Shown: positions 1 through 11,365 of the stretch, in pieces
How the letters are laid out: every line of letters starts with the position of its first letter
Position numbering within the stretch: the first letter of the stretch is position 1
Source: Pseudomonas sp. BGr12
GTDB lineage: Bacteria; Pseudomonadota; Gammaproteobacteria; Pseudomonadales; Pseudomonadaceae
Assembly: GCF_030272895.1 (NCBI RefSeq)
Contig: NZ_JALRNF010000016.1
Coordinates: 1 to 64,000 of the forward strand
DNA length: 64,000 nt
Direction: 5' to 3'
The notes under the pieces: generated by a model
Databases searched by the model: none
The model's input: only the letters and a program-made list of their open reading frames with translations
What the model was told of the DNA's origin: nothing
Position numbers and translations under genes: made by a program

Positions 1-75
1 CGCGCCCCCCGCGGGGCCCCCGCCCCCCCCCGCGCCCCCGCCCCGGCCCCGTTCGGGCGCGCCCCCCCCCCGACT
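1..75. other. C/G-only low-complexity edge, probable assembly artefact
   Basis: The first roughly 72 bases are almost only C and G, in homopolymer-like runs with a single TT. This resembles no coding or regulatory sequence elsewhere in the window. Directly inside it, at 79-90, is a fragment (CTTGTCCCGCGA) that matches the head of the REP repeats found in other gaps. I infer that the true sequence is a REP hairpin downstream of opgH and that the run is a low-quality contig end. Confidence 0.6.
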
Positions 76-94
76 CGACTTGTCCCGCGAAGGG

Positions 95-2668
95 TCAGGC
101 ACTGGCCAACGAAGGCTGTGCCACGGGCTCAGGATGCAATGGCAGCAACGGCGAGTGCGGATCGTTGGCGATCGACGCGCGCCAGACGCCCAGCCAGGCG
201 TCGTTCTTCTCGTCCCACACGCGGTTGTGCAGGCGCGCCAGGGCGACCGGGTCGCTGAGCAGCGCCAGGCGGGTGTTGCCGTCGATACCGGACGGCCCCA
301 GGTCCAGGGCCTTGCCAATGCGCTCGGCACGCAGCGACTCGATCGGTGCGGCAACGCCATGGCGGGCCGTGGCCAGGGCACAGGCCAGGGCGTTCTGCTG
401 CGGATCGACCACAGCCCGGACGAAGCCGTCGTGCATGGCATGCCAACGGTTTTCGTGGGTGTACTGGTCGGTCGCCAGCAACTCATGGGGCGTAGCGTAT
501 TCCTCAGGGATCAGGAACAGGCTCTCGTCCTTGGCCCGCAGGCCCAGGTGCACCCGGCTGGAGATCACCGACACCGGGATCGACAGCATCAGCGAGCCTA
601 CGATCGGCACCAGCCACCACAGGAAGCTCGGGTTCAGCCAGGCCACCAGCAAGGCCCAGGCCACGCCCAGCAGGGTCTGTGGACCATGGCGACGCACCGC
701 TTCGCTCCACGGGGTGGAGTCGTCGTCACGCTGTGGCGAGTTCCAGGTCGCGGCCCAGCCCAGGAAGGCAGCCAGGACGAAGCGGGTGTGGAAGATCATC
801 CGCACCGGCGCCAGCAGCATGGAGAACAGCATCTCCAGCAGCATCGACAGGGTCACCTTGAAGCGCCCGCCGAACTCCTTCGCGCCCTTGGCCCAGATCA
901 GGATGACGCTAAGCAGCTTGGGCAGGAACAGCAGCACGATGGTGGTGGAGAACAGCGCGATGGCCTTCTCCGGGTGCCACTGCGGCCACAGCGGGTACAA
1001 CTGCCGTGGTTCGAGGAAGTACTGCGGCTCCATCAGGGTGTTGGTCGCCAGCAGCGCCGTCGACAGCACCAGGAAGAAGAACCACAGCGGCGCCGACAGG
1101 TACGACATCACCCCGGTGAGGAACACCGCACGGTGTACCGGGTGCATGCCCTTGACCAGGAACAGGCGGAAGTTCATCAGGTTGCCGTGGCACCAGCGCC
1201 GGTCGCGCTTGAGCTCGTCGAGCAGGTTCGGCGGCAGTTCTTCATAGCTGCCCGGCAGGTCGTAGGCAATCCACACGCCCCAGCCGGCACGGCGCATCAG
1301 CGCAGCTTCGACGAAGTCGTGGGACAGGATCGCACCGGCGAAGGCGCCCTTGCCCGGCAGCGGCGCCAGGGCGCAGTGCTCGATGAAGGGTTTCATCCGG
1401 ATGATCGCGTTGTGGCCCCAGTAGTGCGACTCGCCCAACTGCCAGAAGTGCAGGCCGGCGGTGAACAGCGGACCATAGACGCGGGTGGCGAACTGCTGCA
1501 TGCGCGCATACAGGGTGTCCATGCCCGACGCCTTGGGCGCGGTCTGGATGATGCCGGCGTCCGGGTTGGCTTCCATCAGCCGCACCAGACTGGTCAGGCA
1601 TTCGCCGCTCATCACGCTGTCGGCGTCGAGCACCACCATGTAGCGGTAGTCGCCACCCCAGCGACGGCAGAAGTCGTCGAGGTTGCCGCTCTTGCGTTTG
1701 ACCCGGCGACGACGGCGGCGATAGAAGATCCGCCCGAAGCCCTTGGCCTCGCGGCAGACTTCCAGCCAGGCCTGTTGCTCGGCCACGGCGATATCGGTGT
1801 CGTTGGTGTCGCTGAGCACGAAGAAGTCGAAACGGTCCAGGTCACCGGTAGCCGCGACCGACTCGAAGGTCGCGCGCAGGCCGGCGAACACCCGGGGTAC
1901 GTCTTCGTTGCAGATCGGCATGACGATCGCGGTACGCGCACCGGCCTCGATCGGCTCGTTGCCGGCACTGCTGCCGGAGATGCGGTACTTGTCACGGCCG
2001 GTCAACAGTTCGAGGAAGCCCATCAGCGCGGTCCAGAAGCCCGCCGACACCCAGCAGAACAGGATGCCGAACAGGATCAGGATGCTGGTCTGCAGCGCAT
2101 AGGGCCAGACTTGCGTGGCCGTTTGCAGCAGCGACTGGTGCATGACCTCGTCGAGGTCGACGAACGACCAGCCCTGGTACGGCAGGATGCCCTTCATGTA
2201 CCAGCCGGCAACGATGGTCTGGCCGAGCATCAGCGCCAGCAGGATGTAGCGGCGCATGGAACCGACCCAGCGCCAGCGCGCCTTGGGCAGCTCGCGCTTG
2301 GCCGGTGCCGGGGCATTGGTGCGCCCGGTCAGGCGGCGCCAGGCGCGGATCAGGATGTTGGTCCGCCAGGGCTCGGGAATCACCCGGGTGCGCTTGATCG
2401 GCGGCGTGGCCTTGAGGCACACGCGACCGCTGGCGTCGAGGCCGAGCATCTCGGCCTCTTCCATGTCGGCAGCGCAGGTCATGGTCAGGCGGCTGCCCAC
2501 CGAAGCCTGGACGGCCTCGGCATCACGGACGGCCGGCTGCGCCGACAGGCGCTGGTGCAGCTCGCTGAAGGAGTTGCAGCTGGCAAGTTCTGCCCGCTGC
2601 TCGTCGCTCAGTGGTAGGTGGGCCAGGTATTCGCCAAGCGATTCTGGCCGAGCTTGAGAATTACTCAT
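95..2668 (-). CDS. opgH: Glucans biosynthesis glucosyltransferase H (OpgH)
   Basis: This is the inner-membrane glucosyltransferase that builds the beta-1,2-linked backbone of osmoregulated periplasmic glucans from UDP-glucose. The 857-residue protein has membrane segments at the N-terminal side ([15 protein letters not shown] region) and several in the C-terminal third. Between them is a GT2 domain with the DADS motif and the RDRRWCHGN acceptor-site motif, as in the MdoH/OpgH family, and the length is normal for it. Its ATG lies inside the end of opgG (8-base overlap), so the two are translationally coupled. The stop is about 20 bases from the low-complexity window edge. Confidence 0.95.
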   Translation of the reverse strand: MSNSQARPESLGEYLAHLPLSDEQRAELASCNSFSELHQRLSAQPAVRDAEAVQASVGSRLTMTCAADMEEAEMLGLDASGRVCLKATPPIKRTRVIPEPWRTNILIRAWRRLTGRTNAPAPAKRELPKARWRWVGSMRRYILLALMLGQTIVAGWYMKGILPYQGWSFVDLDEVMHQSLLQTATQVWPYALQTSILILFGILFCWVSAGFWTALMGFLELLTGRDKYRISGSSAGNEPIEAGARTAIVMPICNEDVPRVFAGLRATFESVAATGDLDRFDFFVLSDTNDTDIAVAEQQAWLEVCREAKGFGRIFYRRRRRRVKRKSGNLDDFCRRWGGDYRYMVVLDADSVMSGECLTSLVRLMEANPDAGIIQTAPKASGMDTLYARMQQFATRVYGPLFTAGLHFWQLGESHYWGHNAIIRMKPFIEHCALAPLPGKGAFAGAILSHDFVEAALMRRAGWGVWIAYDLPGSYEELPPNLLDELKRDRRWCHGNLMNFRLFLVKGMHPVHRAVFLTGVMSYLSAPLWFFFLVLSTALLATNTLMEPQYFLEPRQLYPLWPQWHPEKAIALFSTTIVLLFLPKLLSVILIWAKGAKEFGGRFKVTLSMLLEMLFSMLLAPVRMIFHTRFVLAAFLGWAATWNSPQRDDDSTPWSEAVRRHGPQTLLGVAWALLVAWLNPSFLWWLVPIVGSLMLSIPVSVISSRVHLGLRAKDESLFLIPEEYATPHELLATDQYTHENRWHAMHDGFVRAVVDPQQNALACALATARHGVAAPIESLRAERIGKALDLGPSGIDGNTRLALLSDPVALARLHNRVWDEKNDAWLGVWRASIANDPHSPLLPLHPEPVAQPSLASA

Positions 2669-4376
2669 CGGCAGGCAACTGGTAGCTCCAGGTCTCGGTC
2701 AGCACCTGTTCGGTGGTGGCCGGTGTCCCGGTGGTGGACGCCGCGTCGGCGGCAGGTTGCTCGGCAGGTTTCTCGGCCTTGGCTTGCTTGGCCGCTGCCT
2801 TGTCCTGTTTGGCAGGTTTTGCAGGCTTGGCCGGCTCGACCGGGACGTCACGCAGCAGCGCCGCGCGCATTTCCACGGACTTGCTCGGGTCCTTGACCTT
2901 CAACCGCAGGGTCAGGCGCCAGCCGTTGATTTCCGGATTGTAGCGCAGGTTGTTTTCCACCAGTTCGGCGTTGTCGCCGACGCTGACCTGGCTACGCACC
3001 GCGGTGTCTTCCGGCAGGGCCTTGAGTACCGGGCCTTCGAAGTCGACCAGGAAGGCCACACTGCCGTCTGGCTGGCGGATCAGGTTGGACTGCTTGACGT
3101 CACCGGTGGAACGCAGGGTCTGCTTGACCCAGCCCAGCTTCGGCGAGTGGAACTCGGACTCGTCGATGGTCCAGTGCAGGCGGTAGGCGTATTCGAACGG
3201 GGTGCCTGGCTCCGGCAGCTTTTCAGGGCTCCAGAAGGCAACGATGTTGTCGTTGGTTTCGTCGGCAGTCGGGATCTCGACCAGGTCGACGGTGCCCTTG
3301 CCCCAGTCACCGACCGGCTCGATCCAGGCGCTTGGGCGCTTCTGGTAGTTGTCGTCGAGGTCTTCGAACTGGCTGAAGTCACGCTGACGCTGGAGCAGGC
3401 CGAAACCACGCGGGTTCTCGACGCTGAAGTTGCTCACGGCCAGGTGTTTCGGGTTGTTCAGCGGGCGCCACAGCCACTCGCCGTTGCCGGCGTGGATCGA
3501 CAGGCCTTCGGAGTCGTGCAGGGCCGGACGGTAGTTGAGCACCTTGGACGGCTGGTTGCCGCCGAACAGGAACATGCTGGTCAGCGGGGCGATGCCCAGG
3601 CGGCTGACGTGATCACGCAGGAACACCTTGGACTTGACGTCGACAATGGTGTCGCTGCCCGGACGCAGGGTCAGCTTGTAGGCGCCGGTGGAGCGCGGCG
3701 AGTCGAGCAGCGCGTAGATCACCAGGTGCTTGTCGGTCGGTTTCGGGTGCTCGACCCAGAACTCGGTGAAGCGCGGGAACTCTTCGCCCGACGGCAGTGC
3801 GGTGTCGATGGCCAGGCCACGGGCCGACAGACCATAGACATGGCCCTTGCCGACCACGCGGAAATAGCTGGCGCCGAGCAGGGTCATGATTTCATCCTGC
3901 TTGTCGGCCTTGTTGATCGGGTACAGCACACGGAAACCGGCGTAGCCCAGGTTTTCGGTGGCCTTGGGATCGAACTGCACGGTGCCGAAATCGAAGCGAC
4001 TCGGGTCGTACTTGATTTCCTTGACCGAGTTGGCGGTGATTTCGTTGATTTTCACCGGCGTGTCGAAATGCATGCCCTGATGATAGAAGGACAGCTTGAA
4101 CGGGGTCTTTTCCTTGGCCCACTCGGCTTTTTCCGGCAGGAAGCGGATCTGCTGGTAGTCGCCGTACTTCATGTCACGGAACACGGCCGGCAGATTGCTT
4201 TTCGGTGCCTCGTACTTTTGTCCGGCAAGATCCTTTGCCTTGGCAGCCACGTCGTCAAGGTTGAACGCCCAGAGCTGGCCAGCGCTGAACAGGCCTACCA
4301 GCGTTGCGCCTGCCAACAAGGCCTTGCGCAGCCGATTGCCGGGAGTACTTGGTGCATTACAGGGACTTACAATCAC
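2661..4376 (-). CDS. opgG: Glucans biosynthesis protein G, periplasmic (OpgG)
   Basis: OpgG is the periplasmic partner needed to form or branch the osmoregulated periplasmic glucan chain made by OpgH. I chose the GTG at 4376 as start: a GAGG ribosome site lies about 8 bases upstream, and translation then begins MIVSPCNAP, followed by a signal peptide ([20 protein letters not shown], cleaved before FNLDD). The open frame extends upstream to 4478, but that segment lacks signal-peptide character. The mature protein keeps the usual MdoG layout, with a long beta-sandwich domain ([14 protein letters not shown] onward) and a C-terminal Ig-like domain. A Lys/Ala/Pro-rich tail sits near the C-terminus. 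It forms an operon with opgH. Confidence 0.93.
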   Translation of the reverse strand: MIVSPCNAPSTPGNRLRKALLAGATLVGLFSAGQLWAFNLDDVAAKAKDLAGQKYEAPKSNLPAVFRDMKYGDYQQIRFLPEKAEWAKEKTPFKLSFYHQGMHFDTPVKINEITANSVKEIKYDPSRFDFGTVQFDPKATENLGYAGFRVLYPINKADKQDEIMTLLGASYFRVVGKGHVYGLSARGLAIDTALPSGEEFPRFTEFWVEHPKPTDKHLVIYALLDSPRSTGAYKLTLRPGSDTIVDVKSKVFLRDHVSRLGIAPLTSMFLFGGNQPSKVLNYRPALHDSEGLSIHAGNGEWLWRPLNNPKHLAVSNFSVENPRGFGLLQRQRDFSQFEDLDDNYQKRPSAWIEPVGDWGKGTVDLVEIPTADETNDNIVAFWSPEKLPEPGTPFEYAYRLHWTIDESEFHSPKLGWVKQTLRSTGDVKQSNLIRQPDGSVAFLVDFEGPVLKALPEDTAVRSQVSVGDNAELVENNLRYNPEINGWRLTLRLKVKDPSKSVEMRAALLRDVPVEPAKPAKPAKQDKAAAKQAKAEKPAEQPAADAASTTGTPATTEQVLTETWSYQLPADE

Positions 4377-4596
4377 GAGCAACCCTCGCCGAAAACAGAT
4401 CAAAGAACCAACGGCCAGCGACATATGCCAGGTTGGCGAGCACTGTTCGGACTCCGAAAGGGCGCAATGATTCCCCAAACGGTTCCGGACAGGCTCAAGT
4501 CAGAGTGAAACGAACCCACGAACGCAGGTCCACATAGCGCGCGATTATCCAGCAGGGCGCGTTACAACGCATCAGGCCAAGCAAACTATTTATGCT

Positions 4597-4633
4597 ACAA
4601 AACCCCTTGTTTTCCTGCAAACAGGGGTTTTTT
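4597..4633 (-). terminator. Rho-independent terminator after dtd
   Basis: A hairpin with arms CCCCTTGTTT and AAACAGGGG (one bulged base) around TCCTGC is flanked by A on the left and by a T run on the right, so it could work in both directions. It lies immediately past the dtd stop codon and before opgG, which fits ending the pip-dtd transcript. Confidence 0.8.
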
Positions 4634-4637
4634 GCCC

Positions 4638-5075
4638 TCAGATTTGTAACATAAATGTTACGGGGCCATCATTGACCAGGTGCACCTGCATGTCTGCACC
4701 AAATTGGCCACTGGCAACCGTGGCATGCCGGGCCTGCGCCTGGCCCAGCAAATAGTCGAACAGCGCCTCGCCCAGCGCCGGCGGTGCCGCGGTGGAAAAG
4801 CTCGGGCGCAGGCCGCTCTGGGTGTCGGCGGCCAGGGTGAACTGCGACACCAGCAGCAAACCGCCGTCGATGTCCTTGAGCGACAGGTTCATCTTGCCCT
4901 GTGGGTCACTGAACACCCGGTAGTTGAGCAGCTTGTGCAGCAGCTTGTCGGCATGGGCCTGGGTGTCGCCGGGCTCGACCGCCACCAGCACCAGCAAGCC
5001 CTGGTCGATGGCGCCGACGGTCTTTCCGTCGACATCCACCCGTGCGCCCCGTACCCGTTGCAGCAGCCCCTTCAT
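4638..5075 (-). CDS. dtd: D-aminoacyl-tRNA deacylase (Dtd)
   Basis: Dtd hydrolyses D-amino acids such as D-tyrosine mischarged onto tRNA and so protects translation in the cytosol. The 145-residue protein is the standard family length. It starts [13 protein letters not shown] and carries both signature motifs, SQFTLAAD (around residues 78-85) and NDGPVTF near the C-terminus, the cross-subunit Gly-Pro motif that gives chiral selectivity. Its start codon overlaps the pip stop in an ATGA, indicating co-translation from the pip transcript. A terminator follows directly. Confidence 0.96.
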   Translation of the reverse strand: MKGLLQRVRGARVDVDGKTVGAIDQGLLVLVAVEPGDTQAHADKLLHKLLNYRVFSDPQGKMNLSLKDIDGGLLLVSQFTLAADTQSGLRPSFSTAAPPALGEALFDYLLGQAQARHATVASGQFGADMQVHLVNDGPVTFMLQI

Positions 5076-6043
5076 GCTTCTTCCAAAGGCAGGTCGAGCA
5101 GGCGGCGGGCCATCTGGTCGGCGGCACGCACCAGGGCATCGGTGATGCCCGGCTCGGATGCGGCATGGCCGGCATCGCGAATCACCTTCAGCTCGCTGTT
5201 CGGCCAGGCCTGGTGCAGTTCCCAGGCGTTGTCCAGTGGGCAGATCACGTCGTAGCGGCCATGGACGATGACCGCCGGCAGGTGGGCGATCTTCGGCATG
5301 TCGCGGATCAGTTGGTCCGGTTCGAGGAAGGCATTGTTAGTGAAGTAGTGGCACTCGATGCGGGCGATCGACAGCGCGCGCTGTGGCTCGGAGAAGCGGT
5401 CGACCACCAGCGGGTTGGGCCGCAGGGTCGCGGTGCGCCCTTCCCAGGTCGACCAGGCCTTGGCCGCATGCATCTGGGCGATCTGGTCGTTGCCGGTCAG
5501 GCGCTTGTGGAAGGCCTTGACCAGGTCACCGCGCTCTTCGGCAGGGATCGGCGCGATGTAGTCCTGCCAGTAGTCCGGGAACATCCGGCTGGCACCTTCC
5601 TGGTAGAACCATTCGATCTCTTGCGGACGGCACAGGAAGATGCCGCGCAGGATCAGGCCGTGGACCCGCTCGGGGTGAGTCTGGGCATAGGCCAGGGCCA
5701 GGGTCGAGCCCCAGGAGCCGCCGAACAGCAGCCACTTGTCGATGCCCAGGTGCTTGCGGATGCGCTCCAGGTCTTCGACCAGGTGCCAGGTGGTGTTGTT
5801 TTCCAGGCTGGCATGGGGGGTCGAGCGACCGCAGCCGCGCTGGTCGAAGGTGATGATCCGGTACAGGTTGGGATCGAAGTAGCAGCGGCTCTGGGCATCG
5901 CAGCCCGCACCCGGGCCACCATGGATGAACACCACCGGCAGACCTTCGGGCGAACCGCTCTCGTCGACATACAGCACATGCGGTGCTTCCACGGCCAGAT
6001 CGTGCCGGGCGTAGGGTTTGATCTGCGGGTACAAGGTCTGCAT
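5072..6043 (-). CDS. pip: Proline iminopeptidase
   Basis: This cytosolic alpha/beta-hydrolase removes N-terminal proline from peptides. The start at 6043 gives a 323-residue protein beginning [14 protein letters not shown], the usual size, with a GGAG site about 8 bases upstream; the frame stays open further upstream through a REP region and is not coding there. Visible features are the oxyanion HGGPGAG (41-47), the nucleophile Ser110 in GGSWGST, the acid Asp in GRYDVICP and the catalytic His in DAGHAAS near the C-terminus. The gene overlaps dtd by 4 bases. Confidence 0.95.
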   Translation of the reverse strand: MQTLYPQIKPYARHDLAVEAPHVLYVDESGSPEGLPVVFIHGGPGAGCDAQSRCYFDPNLYRIITFDQRGCGRSTPHASLENNTTWHLVEDLERIRKHLGIDKWLLFGGSWGSTLALAYAQTHPERVHGLILRGIFLCRPQEIEWFYQEGASRMFPDYWQDYIAPIPAEERGDLVKAFHKRLTGNDQIAQMHAAKAWSTWEGRTATLRPNPLVVDRFSEPQRALSIARIECHYFTNNAFLEPDQLIRDMPKIAHLPAVIVHGRYDVICPLDNAWELHQAWPNSELKVIRDAGHAASEPGITDALVRAADQMARRLLDLPLEEA

Positions 6044-6136
6044 TACGCACTCCGTGTGGGGAATTATTCTGCCGTTGGGCATCATAAACCTGAATTGCGC
6101 TTTGAGCATGTACCTGTGTTGCGCTTGGGCGCCTTT

Positions 6137-6212
6137 ATCGCAGGCTTCGCCAGCTCCCACAGGGATTGATGGATGCCAATCCATTGTGGGAGCCGGCATA
6201 GCCGGCGATGGG
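6137..6212. repeat. REP inverted pair (GCAGGCTTCGCCAGC family)
   Basis: The left arm reads ATCGCAGGCTTCGCCAGCTC and the right arm is an imperfect reverse complement containing GGAGCCGGCATAGCCGGCGAT, separated by about 25 bases. It lies between pip (leader side) and the hutG stop. The arms have diverged from each other more than in the other copies. Confidence 0.75.
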
Positions 6213-6224
6213 ACCACCCCGATC

Positions 6225-7028
6225 TCAAGCCTGGTAGCGCTCCCGCCCCCAGACCAGCACCGTCTGCAGCAACTGGCGCAACACCTCCTGGGTCGGCTGG
6301 GCCAGATCCTCGCGATACTCGAACGGTTCGACCTCCTCCATATAGGTGCTCTGCGCCAGCTCCAGCTGCACCGCATGGATGTGATTGGCCGGATCGCCAT
6401 AGTGACGGGTGATATGCCCGCCCTTGAAGCGCCCATTGAGCACATGGCTGTACCGCTCGAACCCGGCGCAGACGCCCTGCAAGCGCTCGGCCAGCTGCGG
6501 ATCGCAACTGGCGCCATTGAAGGTGCCGAGGTTGAAGTCCGGCAGCTTGCCCTCGAACAGGTGCGGGATATGCGAGCGGATCGAGTGGGCATCCCAGAGC
6601 AGCGCATAGCCGAACTGCTCGCGCAGGCGCGCCAGTTCGCGACGGATCGTGTCGTGGTACGGGCGCCAGATACCTTCAAGATACTCGGCGCGCTCCTCGG
6701 CGGACGGCTCCTTGCCGGCCTCGAACAGCGGCTCGCCCTCGAACAGGGTGGCCGGATACAGGCCAGTGGTAGCGCCGGCATACAGGGGCTTGTCGTCATC
6801 CGGACGGTTCAGGTCGATGACGAAGCGCGAGTACTCGGCCGCGACCACGCTGGCCCCCAGCTCGCGGGCAAAATCGTACAGGCGCGGAATGTGCCAGTCG
6901 GTATCGGGCAGGCTGCGCGCCGGCTCGACCAGCCCGGCCTTGACCACCGGGCTCAGGCGCAGGCCGGCGTGCGGCATGCTGATCAGCAGCGGCAGGCTGC
7001 CCTGGTGAAAACTCAGTACCTTGTCCAT
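6225..7028 (-). CDS. hutG: N-formylglutamate deformylase (HutG)
   Basis: HutG hydrolyses N-formyl-L-glutamate to formate and L-glutamate, the last step of the five-step histidine route that also uses HutF. I start it at the ATG at 7028 (MDKVLSFHQGSLPLLISMPHAG) because a GGGAG site precedes it at proper spacing; the frame continues upstream without such a site. The 267-residue product has the family features SMPHAG, FVIDLNRP and LWDAHSIRS. It is the last gene of the leftward hut operon, 10 bases after hutI, and a REP pair follows it. Confidence 0.95.
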   Translation of the reverse strand: MDKVLSFHQGSLPLLISMPHAGLRLSPVVKAGLVEPARSLPDTDWHIPRLYDFARELGASVVAAEYSRFVIDLNRPDDDKPLYAGATTGLYPATLFEGEPLFEAGKEPSAEERAEYLEGIWRPYHDTIRRELARLREQFGYALLWDAHSIRSHIPHLFEGKLPDFNLGTFNGASCDPQLAERLQGVCAGFERYSHVLNGRFKGGHITRHYGDPANHIHAVQLELAQSTYMEEVEPFEYREDLAQPTQEVLRQLLQTVLVWGRERYQA

Positions 7029-7038
7029 AGGCGCTCCC

Positions 7039-8244
7039 TCAATTGAAAATTTCACGGCCCAGGCGCACGACCCGCTTGGGCAGGTCGCCCCCCAGCCAGT
7101 AGCACAGGTCTGCCGGACGCTCGATCTGCCAGGCGACGAAGTCCGCCACCTTGCCCACTTCCAGCGAACCATGGCTGTCGCCCAGGCCCAGGGCGGTGGC
7201 CGCATGCAGGGTCACGCCGGCCAGGGCTTCTTCCGGGGTCATGCGGAACAGGGTGCAGGCCATGTTCAGCATCAGGCGCAGCGACAATCCCGGCGAGGTG
7301 CCGGGGTTGAGGTCGGTGGAAATGGCGATCTTCACCCCATGCTTGCGCAGGGCGTCCATCGGTGGCAACTGGGTTTCACGCAGGAAGTAGAACGCACCGG
7401 GCAGCAGCACCGCGACAGTGCCGCTTGCAGCCATGGCAATGGCATCGTCCTCGGTCATGAATTCCAGGTGATCGGCCGACAACGCGTGGTAGCGCGCGGC
7501 CAGGCTCGAGCCGCCCAACGACGACAACTGCTCGGCATGCAGCTTGACCGGCAAGCCCAGGGCCTGGGCCTTGATGAACACCCGCTCGACCTGGGCCGGG
7601 GAAAACGCCAGGTATTCGCAGAAGGCATCGACGGCATCGACCAGCCCCTCGGCGGCCAGGGCCGGCAGCATCTCGTCACAGATGTGGCTGATGTAGTCGT
7701 CGGCGCGGTCCTTGTACTCCGGCGGCAAGGCGTGGGCCGCCAGGCACGTGCTGCGCACGGTCAGCGGCAACTCTTCGCCCAGGCGACGGATCACCTTGAG
7801 CAACTTGCGCTCGCTGTCCAGGTCCAGGCCGTAGCCGGACTTGATCTCCAGGGTGGTCACACCATCGCGCATCAACGCCTGGACCCGCTGGCGGGCGCTG
7901 GCGAACAGCTCGTCCTCGCTGGCCGCCCGGGTCGCCCGCACGGTGCTGGCGATACCGCCGCCCTGGGCGGCGATCTCGGCATAGCTGACGCCTTGCAGGC
8001 GCTGCTCGAACTCGCCGCTGCGATTGCCGCCGAACACCGCATGGGTGTGGCAGTCGACCAGCCCCGGGGTGACCCAGGCGCCGCCCAGGTCCACCGTTCT
8101 GTCAGCGCTGATGGCCGGCAGCGACTGGCGCGGACCAATCCACTCGATATGTCCGGCGCTGGTGACAATCGCCGCGTCTTCGATGATCGAGTAAGTGCCT
8201 TGGGCCATGCTCGCCACATGGCAATGCTGCCAGAGGGTTTTCAT
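7039..8244 (-). CDS. hutI: Imidazolonepropionase (HutI)
   Basis: HutI opens the ring of 4-imidazolone-5-propionate to give N-formimino-L-glutamate, the third step of histidine breakdown. The 401-residue protein is an amidohydrolase-superfamily enzyme. The metal site HTH appears in [12 protein letters not shown], and further ligands lie in the KLHAEQLSS segment and in [16 protein letters not shown] ribosome site precedes the ATG by about 9 bases. It lies between hutT (15 bases) and hutG (10 bases) in the operon. Confidence 0.97.
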   Translation of the reverse strand: MKTLWQHCHVASMAQGTYSIIEDAAIVTSAGHIEWIGPRQSLPAISADRTVDLGGAWVTPGLVDCHTHAVFGGNRSGEFEQRLQGVSYAEIAAQGGGIASTVRATRAASEDELFASARQRVQALMRDGVTTLEIKSGYGLDLDSERKLLKVIRRLGEELPLTVRSTCLAAHALPPEYKDRADDYISHICDEMLPALAAEGLVDAVDAFCEYLAFSPAQVERVFIKAQALGLPVKLHAEQLSSLGGSSLAARYHALSADHLEFMTEDDAIAMAASGTVAVLLPGAFYFLRETQLPPMDALRKHGVKIAISTDLNPGTSPGLSLRLMLNMACTLFRMTPEEALAGVTLHAATALGLGDSHGSLEVGKVADFVAWQIERPADLCYWLGGDLPKRVVRLGREIFN

Positions 8245-8259
8245 GCAATGTCTCCGTTG

Positions 8260-9669
8260 TTAACGCTGAAGTTGGGAAATATCCTGGGCTTGCGACGCTG
8301 CGCCCTGCCCTGCCCGTGGCTTGCACCACAACAGGTAGGAGGCGACCAGGAACAGCACCCAGACCACGCCGACCAGCAGCGCTGCCTGAGTATCAGGGAA
8401 ATAACCGAGCACGCCGAACACGAACAGCATGAAGACAATCGCCGCTGCAGGTCCGTAGGGCCAGAACGGCACCGGGAACTTGAGCTGGGCCACTTCTTCA
8501 CGGCTCATGCTGCGACGCATCGCGACCTGGGTCACCAGGATCATCAGCCACACCCAGACGGTGGCGAAAGTGGCGATCGAGGCGATCAGCAGGAACACGT
8601 TTTCCGGGATCAGGTAGTTGAGCACCACGCCGCCGAGCAAGGCCGCGCCCATGACCAGCACGGTCATCCACGGCACGCCGTGGCGAGAGATTTTCGCAAA
8701 GCCCTTGGGCGCGTGACCTTGCTGGGCCAGGCCGTACATCATGCGGCCGGCGCCGAAGATATCGCTGTTGATCGCCGACACCGCCGCCGAGATCACCACG
8801 ATGTTCAGCACGGTCGCCGCCGAGCCGATGCCCAGGTTGCTGAAGATCTGCACGAACGGGCTGCCCTGGCTGCCGATCTGTGGCCAGGGGTACAGGCACA
8901 TCAGCACGAACAGGGTCAGGACGTAGAACAACAGGATGCGCATCGGTACAGCGTTGATGGCCTTGGGCAGCACGTGCTGCGGGTCCTTGGCTTCACCGGC
9001 GGTGATGCCGATGATCTCGATGCCGCCGAAGGCGAACATCACCACGGCGAACGAGGCGATCAGGCCACCGATGCCGTTGGGCAGGAAGCCGCCATGGTCC
9101 ACCAGGTTGCTGATGCCCACCGCGTTGTCGGCACCGGCAGTGCTCAGGCCGAAGATCATGATGCCGAAACCGGCCAGGATCATTGCCACGATGGCGCCGA
9201 CCTTGAGCAGCGACAGCCAGAACTCCATCTCGCCGAAAACCTTGACGTTGCACAGGTTCAGCCCGCCGATCAGGAAGACGATGCCCAGCACCCAGATCCA
9301 GCGGGCCACCTCCGGGAACCAGAAGCCCATGTAGATACCAAAGGCGGTCACGTCGGCCAGGCAGACGATGATCATTTCAAAGGCATAGGTCCAGCCCAGG
9401 ATGAAGCCGGACATCGGCCCCAGGTAGGTGCTGGCGTAGTGGCCGAAGGAGCCGGCCACCGGATTGTGCACGGCCATCTCGCCCAGGGCGCGCATGACCA
9501 TATAGACTGCCGCGCCGCCGATCAGGTAGGCCAGCAGTACTGCGGGGCCGGCCATCTGGATGGCCGAGGCGGAACCGTAGAACAGGCCGGTGCCGATGGC
9601 CGAACCGAGGGCCATGAAGCGAATGTGCCGGGCTGTCAGGCCGCGTTTGAGGCCTTCTGCTTGTTGCAT
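8260..9669 (-). CDS. hutT: Amino acid permease of the hut operon, histidine transporter (HutT)
   Basis: This is a 469-residue inner-membrane permease of the amino acid-polyamine-organocation superfamily (AAT type) with about 12 hydrophobic segments. The N-terminus [25 protein letters not shown] is the typical first-helix signature of AAT permeases such as ProY/HisP-like proteins. The ATG at 9669 has an AAGGA site upstream; the longer open frame runs into REP sequence. Its place between hutH and hutI argues for histidine as substrate, but this rests on context, since the AAT family includes proline and aromatic transporters too. A REP pair separates it from hutH2. Confidence 0.88.
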   Translation of the reverse strand: MQQAEGLKRGLTARHIRFMALGSAIGTGLFYGSASAIQMAGPAVLLAYLIGGAAVYMVMRALGEMAVHNPVAGSFGHYASTYLGPMSGFILGWTYAFEMIIVCLADVTAFGIYMGFWFPEVARWIWVLGIVFLIGGLNLCNVKVFGEMEFWLSLLKVGAIVAMILAGFGIMIFGLSTAGADNAVGISNLVDHGGFLPNGIGGLIASFAVVMFAFGGIEIIGITAGEAKDPQHVLPKAINAVPMRILLFYVLTLFVLMCLYPWPQIGSQGSPFVQIFSNLGIGSAATVLNIVVISAAVSAINSDIFGAGRMMYGLAQQGHAPKGFAKISRHGVPWMTVLVMGAALLGGVVLNYLIPENVFLLIASIATFATVWVWLMILVTQVAMRRSMSREEVAQLKFPVPFWPYGPAAAIVFMLFVFGVLGYFPDTQAALLVGVVWVLFLVASYLLWCKPRAGQGAASQAQDISQLQR

Positions 9670-9731
9670 GTCGCGTCCTTCTTCTTGTTCTTGGAGTGTC
9701 GCTGGATGACATTGGGGCTGCTTTGCAGCCC

Positions 9732-9788
9732 ATCGCAGGCTTCGCCAGCGCCTACAGGTGGTGTGGGAGCTGGCGAAGCCTGCGATGG
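9732..9788. repeat. REP inverted pair inside the hut operon
   Basis: The arms ATCGCAGGCTTCGCCAGC and GCTGGCGAAGCCTGCGAT are near-perfect complements around a short loop. The complementarity extends outward through CTGCTTTGCAGCC and GGCCGCAAGGCGG (about 9718-9802). It lies between the hutH2 stop and the hutT start and would form a strong hairpin in the operon mRNA. Confidence 0.88.
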
Positions 9789-9811
9789 GCCGCAAGGCGG
9801 CCCCGGGGACG

Positions 9812-11344
9812 TTACAGGCTAGGCAGGACCTGGGCCGGCAGCAGGCCGGTCAGTTGACCTTCGGCCAGCAGGACGATGGCCGCCTCGATGTCCGGCGCGA
9901 AGAAGCGGTCTTTCTCGTAAGGGGCGACCTTGCCACGCAGGATCTCACGGGCCTTTTCCAGCTTCGGCGAAGTCTTCAGGCCCTCGCGCAGGTCCAGGCC
10001 CTGGGCGGCGCCCAGCCATTCCACGGCGAGTACGCCACGGGTGTTTTCGGCCATTTCCCACAGGCGCTTGCCGGCAGCCGGCGCCATCGATACGTGGTCT
10101 TCCTGGTTGGCCGAGGTCGGCAGGCTGTCGACGCTATGCGGGTGCGCCAGGGCCTTGTTCTCGCTGGCCAGGGCGGCAGCGGTGACCTGGGCGATCATGA
10201 AGCCGGAGTTGACCCCGCCATTGGCCACCAGGAACGGCGGCAGTTGCGACATGTGCTTGTCCATCATCAGCGAGATGCGGCGCTCGCTCAGCGAACCAAT
10301 CTCGGCGATGGCCAGGGCCATGTTGTCGGCGGCCATGGCCACCGGCTCGGCGTGGAAGTTGCCACCGGAGATCACGTCACCTTCGGCAGCGAACACCAGC
10401 GGGTTGTCGGACACGGCGTTGGCTTCGATGGCCAGCACTTCGGCCGCCTGGCGGAACTGGGTCAGGCAGGCGCCCATGACCTGTGGCTGGCAGCGCAGCG
10501 AGTACGGGTCCTGGACCTTGCCGCAGTTTTCGTGGGAGGCGGAAATCTCGCTGCCGTCGCCGAGCAGGTCGCGGTAGCAAGCGGCGACGTCGATCTGCCC
10601 ACGCTGGCCACGGGCGGCATGGATACGCGCATCGAACGGCGAACGCGAGCCGAGCACGGCTTCAACGGTCAGGGCGCCGATCGAGGTGGCGGCGGCGAAC
10701 AGGTCTTCACCTTCGAACAGTCCGCGCAAGGCATAGGCGGTGGACGCCTGGGTGCCGTTGAGCAGGGCCAGACCTTCCTTGGCCGCCAGGGTCAGCGGCT
10801 CCAGGCCGGCAACCGCCAGGGCTTCGGTGGCCGACAGCCACTGGCCCTTGTGGCGCGCCTTGCCTTCGCCGAGCAGGACCAGCGACATGTGCGCCAGCGG
10901 TGCCAGGTCGCCGGAAGCGCCCACCGAACCTTTGAGCGGGATGTGCGGGTAGACCTCGGCGTTGACCAGGGCGATCAGCGCGTCGATGACCTTGCGACGG
11001 ATCCCGGAGAAGCCACGGCTCAGGCTGTTGACCTTGAGCACCATGATCAGGCGCACCATGGCGTCGTCCAGCGGCGCGCCGACACCGGCGGCGTGGGACA
11101 GCACCAGCGAGCGCTGCAGGTTTTCCAGGTCGTGGCTGGCGATACGGGTCGAGGCCAGCAGGCCGAAACCGGTGTTGATGCCGTAGGCGGTACGGTTTTC
11201 CGCCAGGATCTGCTCGACGCAGGCAACGCTGGCGTCGATCTGTGCGTTGGCGCTGGCGTCCAGGGTCAGGCGTACGGGCTGACGGTAGATGCTGCGCAGT
11301 TGGGCCAGGGTCAGTTGCCCGGGAACCAGATTGAATGCGTTCAT
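9812..11344 (-). CDS. hutH: Histidine ammonia-lyase, catalytic paralogue (HutH2)
   Basis: This enzyme eliminates ammonia from L-histidine to give trans-urocanate, the entry step of histidine use. The 510-residue protein closely matches the well-studied P. putida histidase. It has the Ala143-Ser144-Gly145 triad in [11 protein letters not shown], which cyclises to the MIO electrophile. Tyr54, His84, the Asn of LLNGTQ, the QDPYSLR segment, the Phe in GGNFHAE and the Glu of NQEDH are also present. A GGAG site lies 7 bases before the ATG. The gene is 21 bases downstream of the hutH1 paralogue, which lacks the triad, so this is presumably the working histidase. Confidence 0.97.
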   Translation of the reverse strand: MNAFNLVPGQLTLAQLRSIYRQPVRLTLDASANAQIDASVACVEQILAENRTAYGINTGFGLLASTRIASHDLENLQRSLVLSHAAGVGAPLDDAMVRLIMVLKVNSLSRGFSGIRRKVIDALIALVNAEVYPHIPLKGSVGASGDLAPLAHMSLVLLGEGKARHKGQWLSATEALAVAGLEPLTLAAKEGLALLNGTQASTAYALRGLFEGEDLFAAATSIGALTVEAVLGSRSPFDARIHAARGQRGQIDVAACYRDLLGDGSEISASHENCGKVQDPYSLRCQPQVMGACLTQFRQAAEVLAIEANAVSDNPLVFAAEGDVISGGNFHAEPVAMAADNMALAIAEIGSLSERRISLMMDKHMSQLPPFLVANGGVNSGFMIAQVTAAALASENKALAHPHSVDSLPTSANQEDHVSMAPAAGKRLWEMAENTRGVLAVEWLGAAQGLDLREGLKTSPKLEKAREILRGKVAPYEKDRFFAPDIEAAIVLLAEGQLTGLLPAQVLPSL

Positions 11345-11365
11345 ATTTTTACTCCTTGTCTTTAT

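Noticed and set aside
80..2617. Long open frame on the plus strand opposite opgH
   Set aside because: It is Gln/His/Arg-rich shadow coding typical of high-GC genes, has no recognisable domain, runs into the artefactual left edge, and lies fully antisense to a clear glucosyltransferase gene.
4377..4478. N-terminal extension of opgG to 4478
   Set aside because: The extension puts about 34 polar residues before the signal peptide; the GTG at 4376 has a better ribosome site and gives a standard signal sequence.
6044..6799. N-terminal extension of pip through the REP region
   Set aside because: The extra Arg/Ser-rich stretch overlaps hutG and a REP pair, and the ATG at 6043 has a good ribosome site and the family start.
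7021..9822. 933-residue plus-strand frame opposite hutI and hutT
   Set aside because: It is antisense to two genes with clear active-site or helix signatures and has the same shadow composition.
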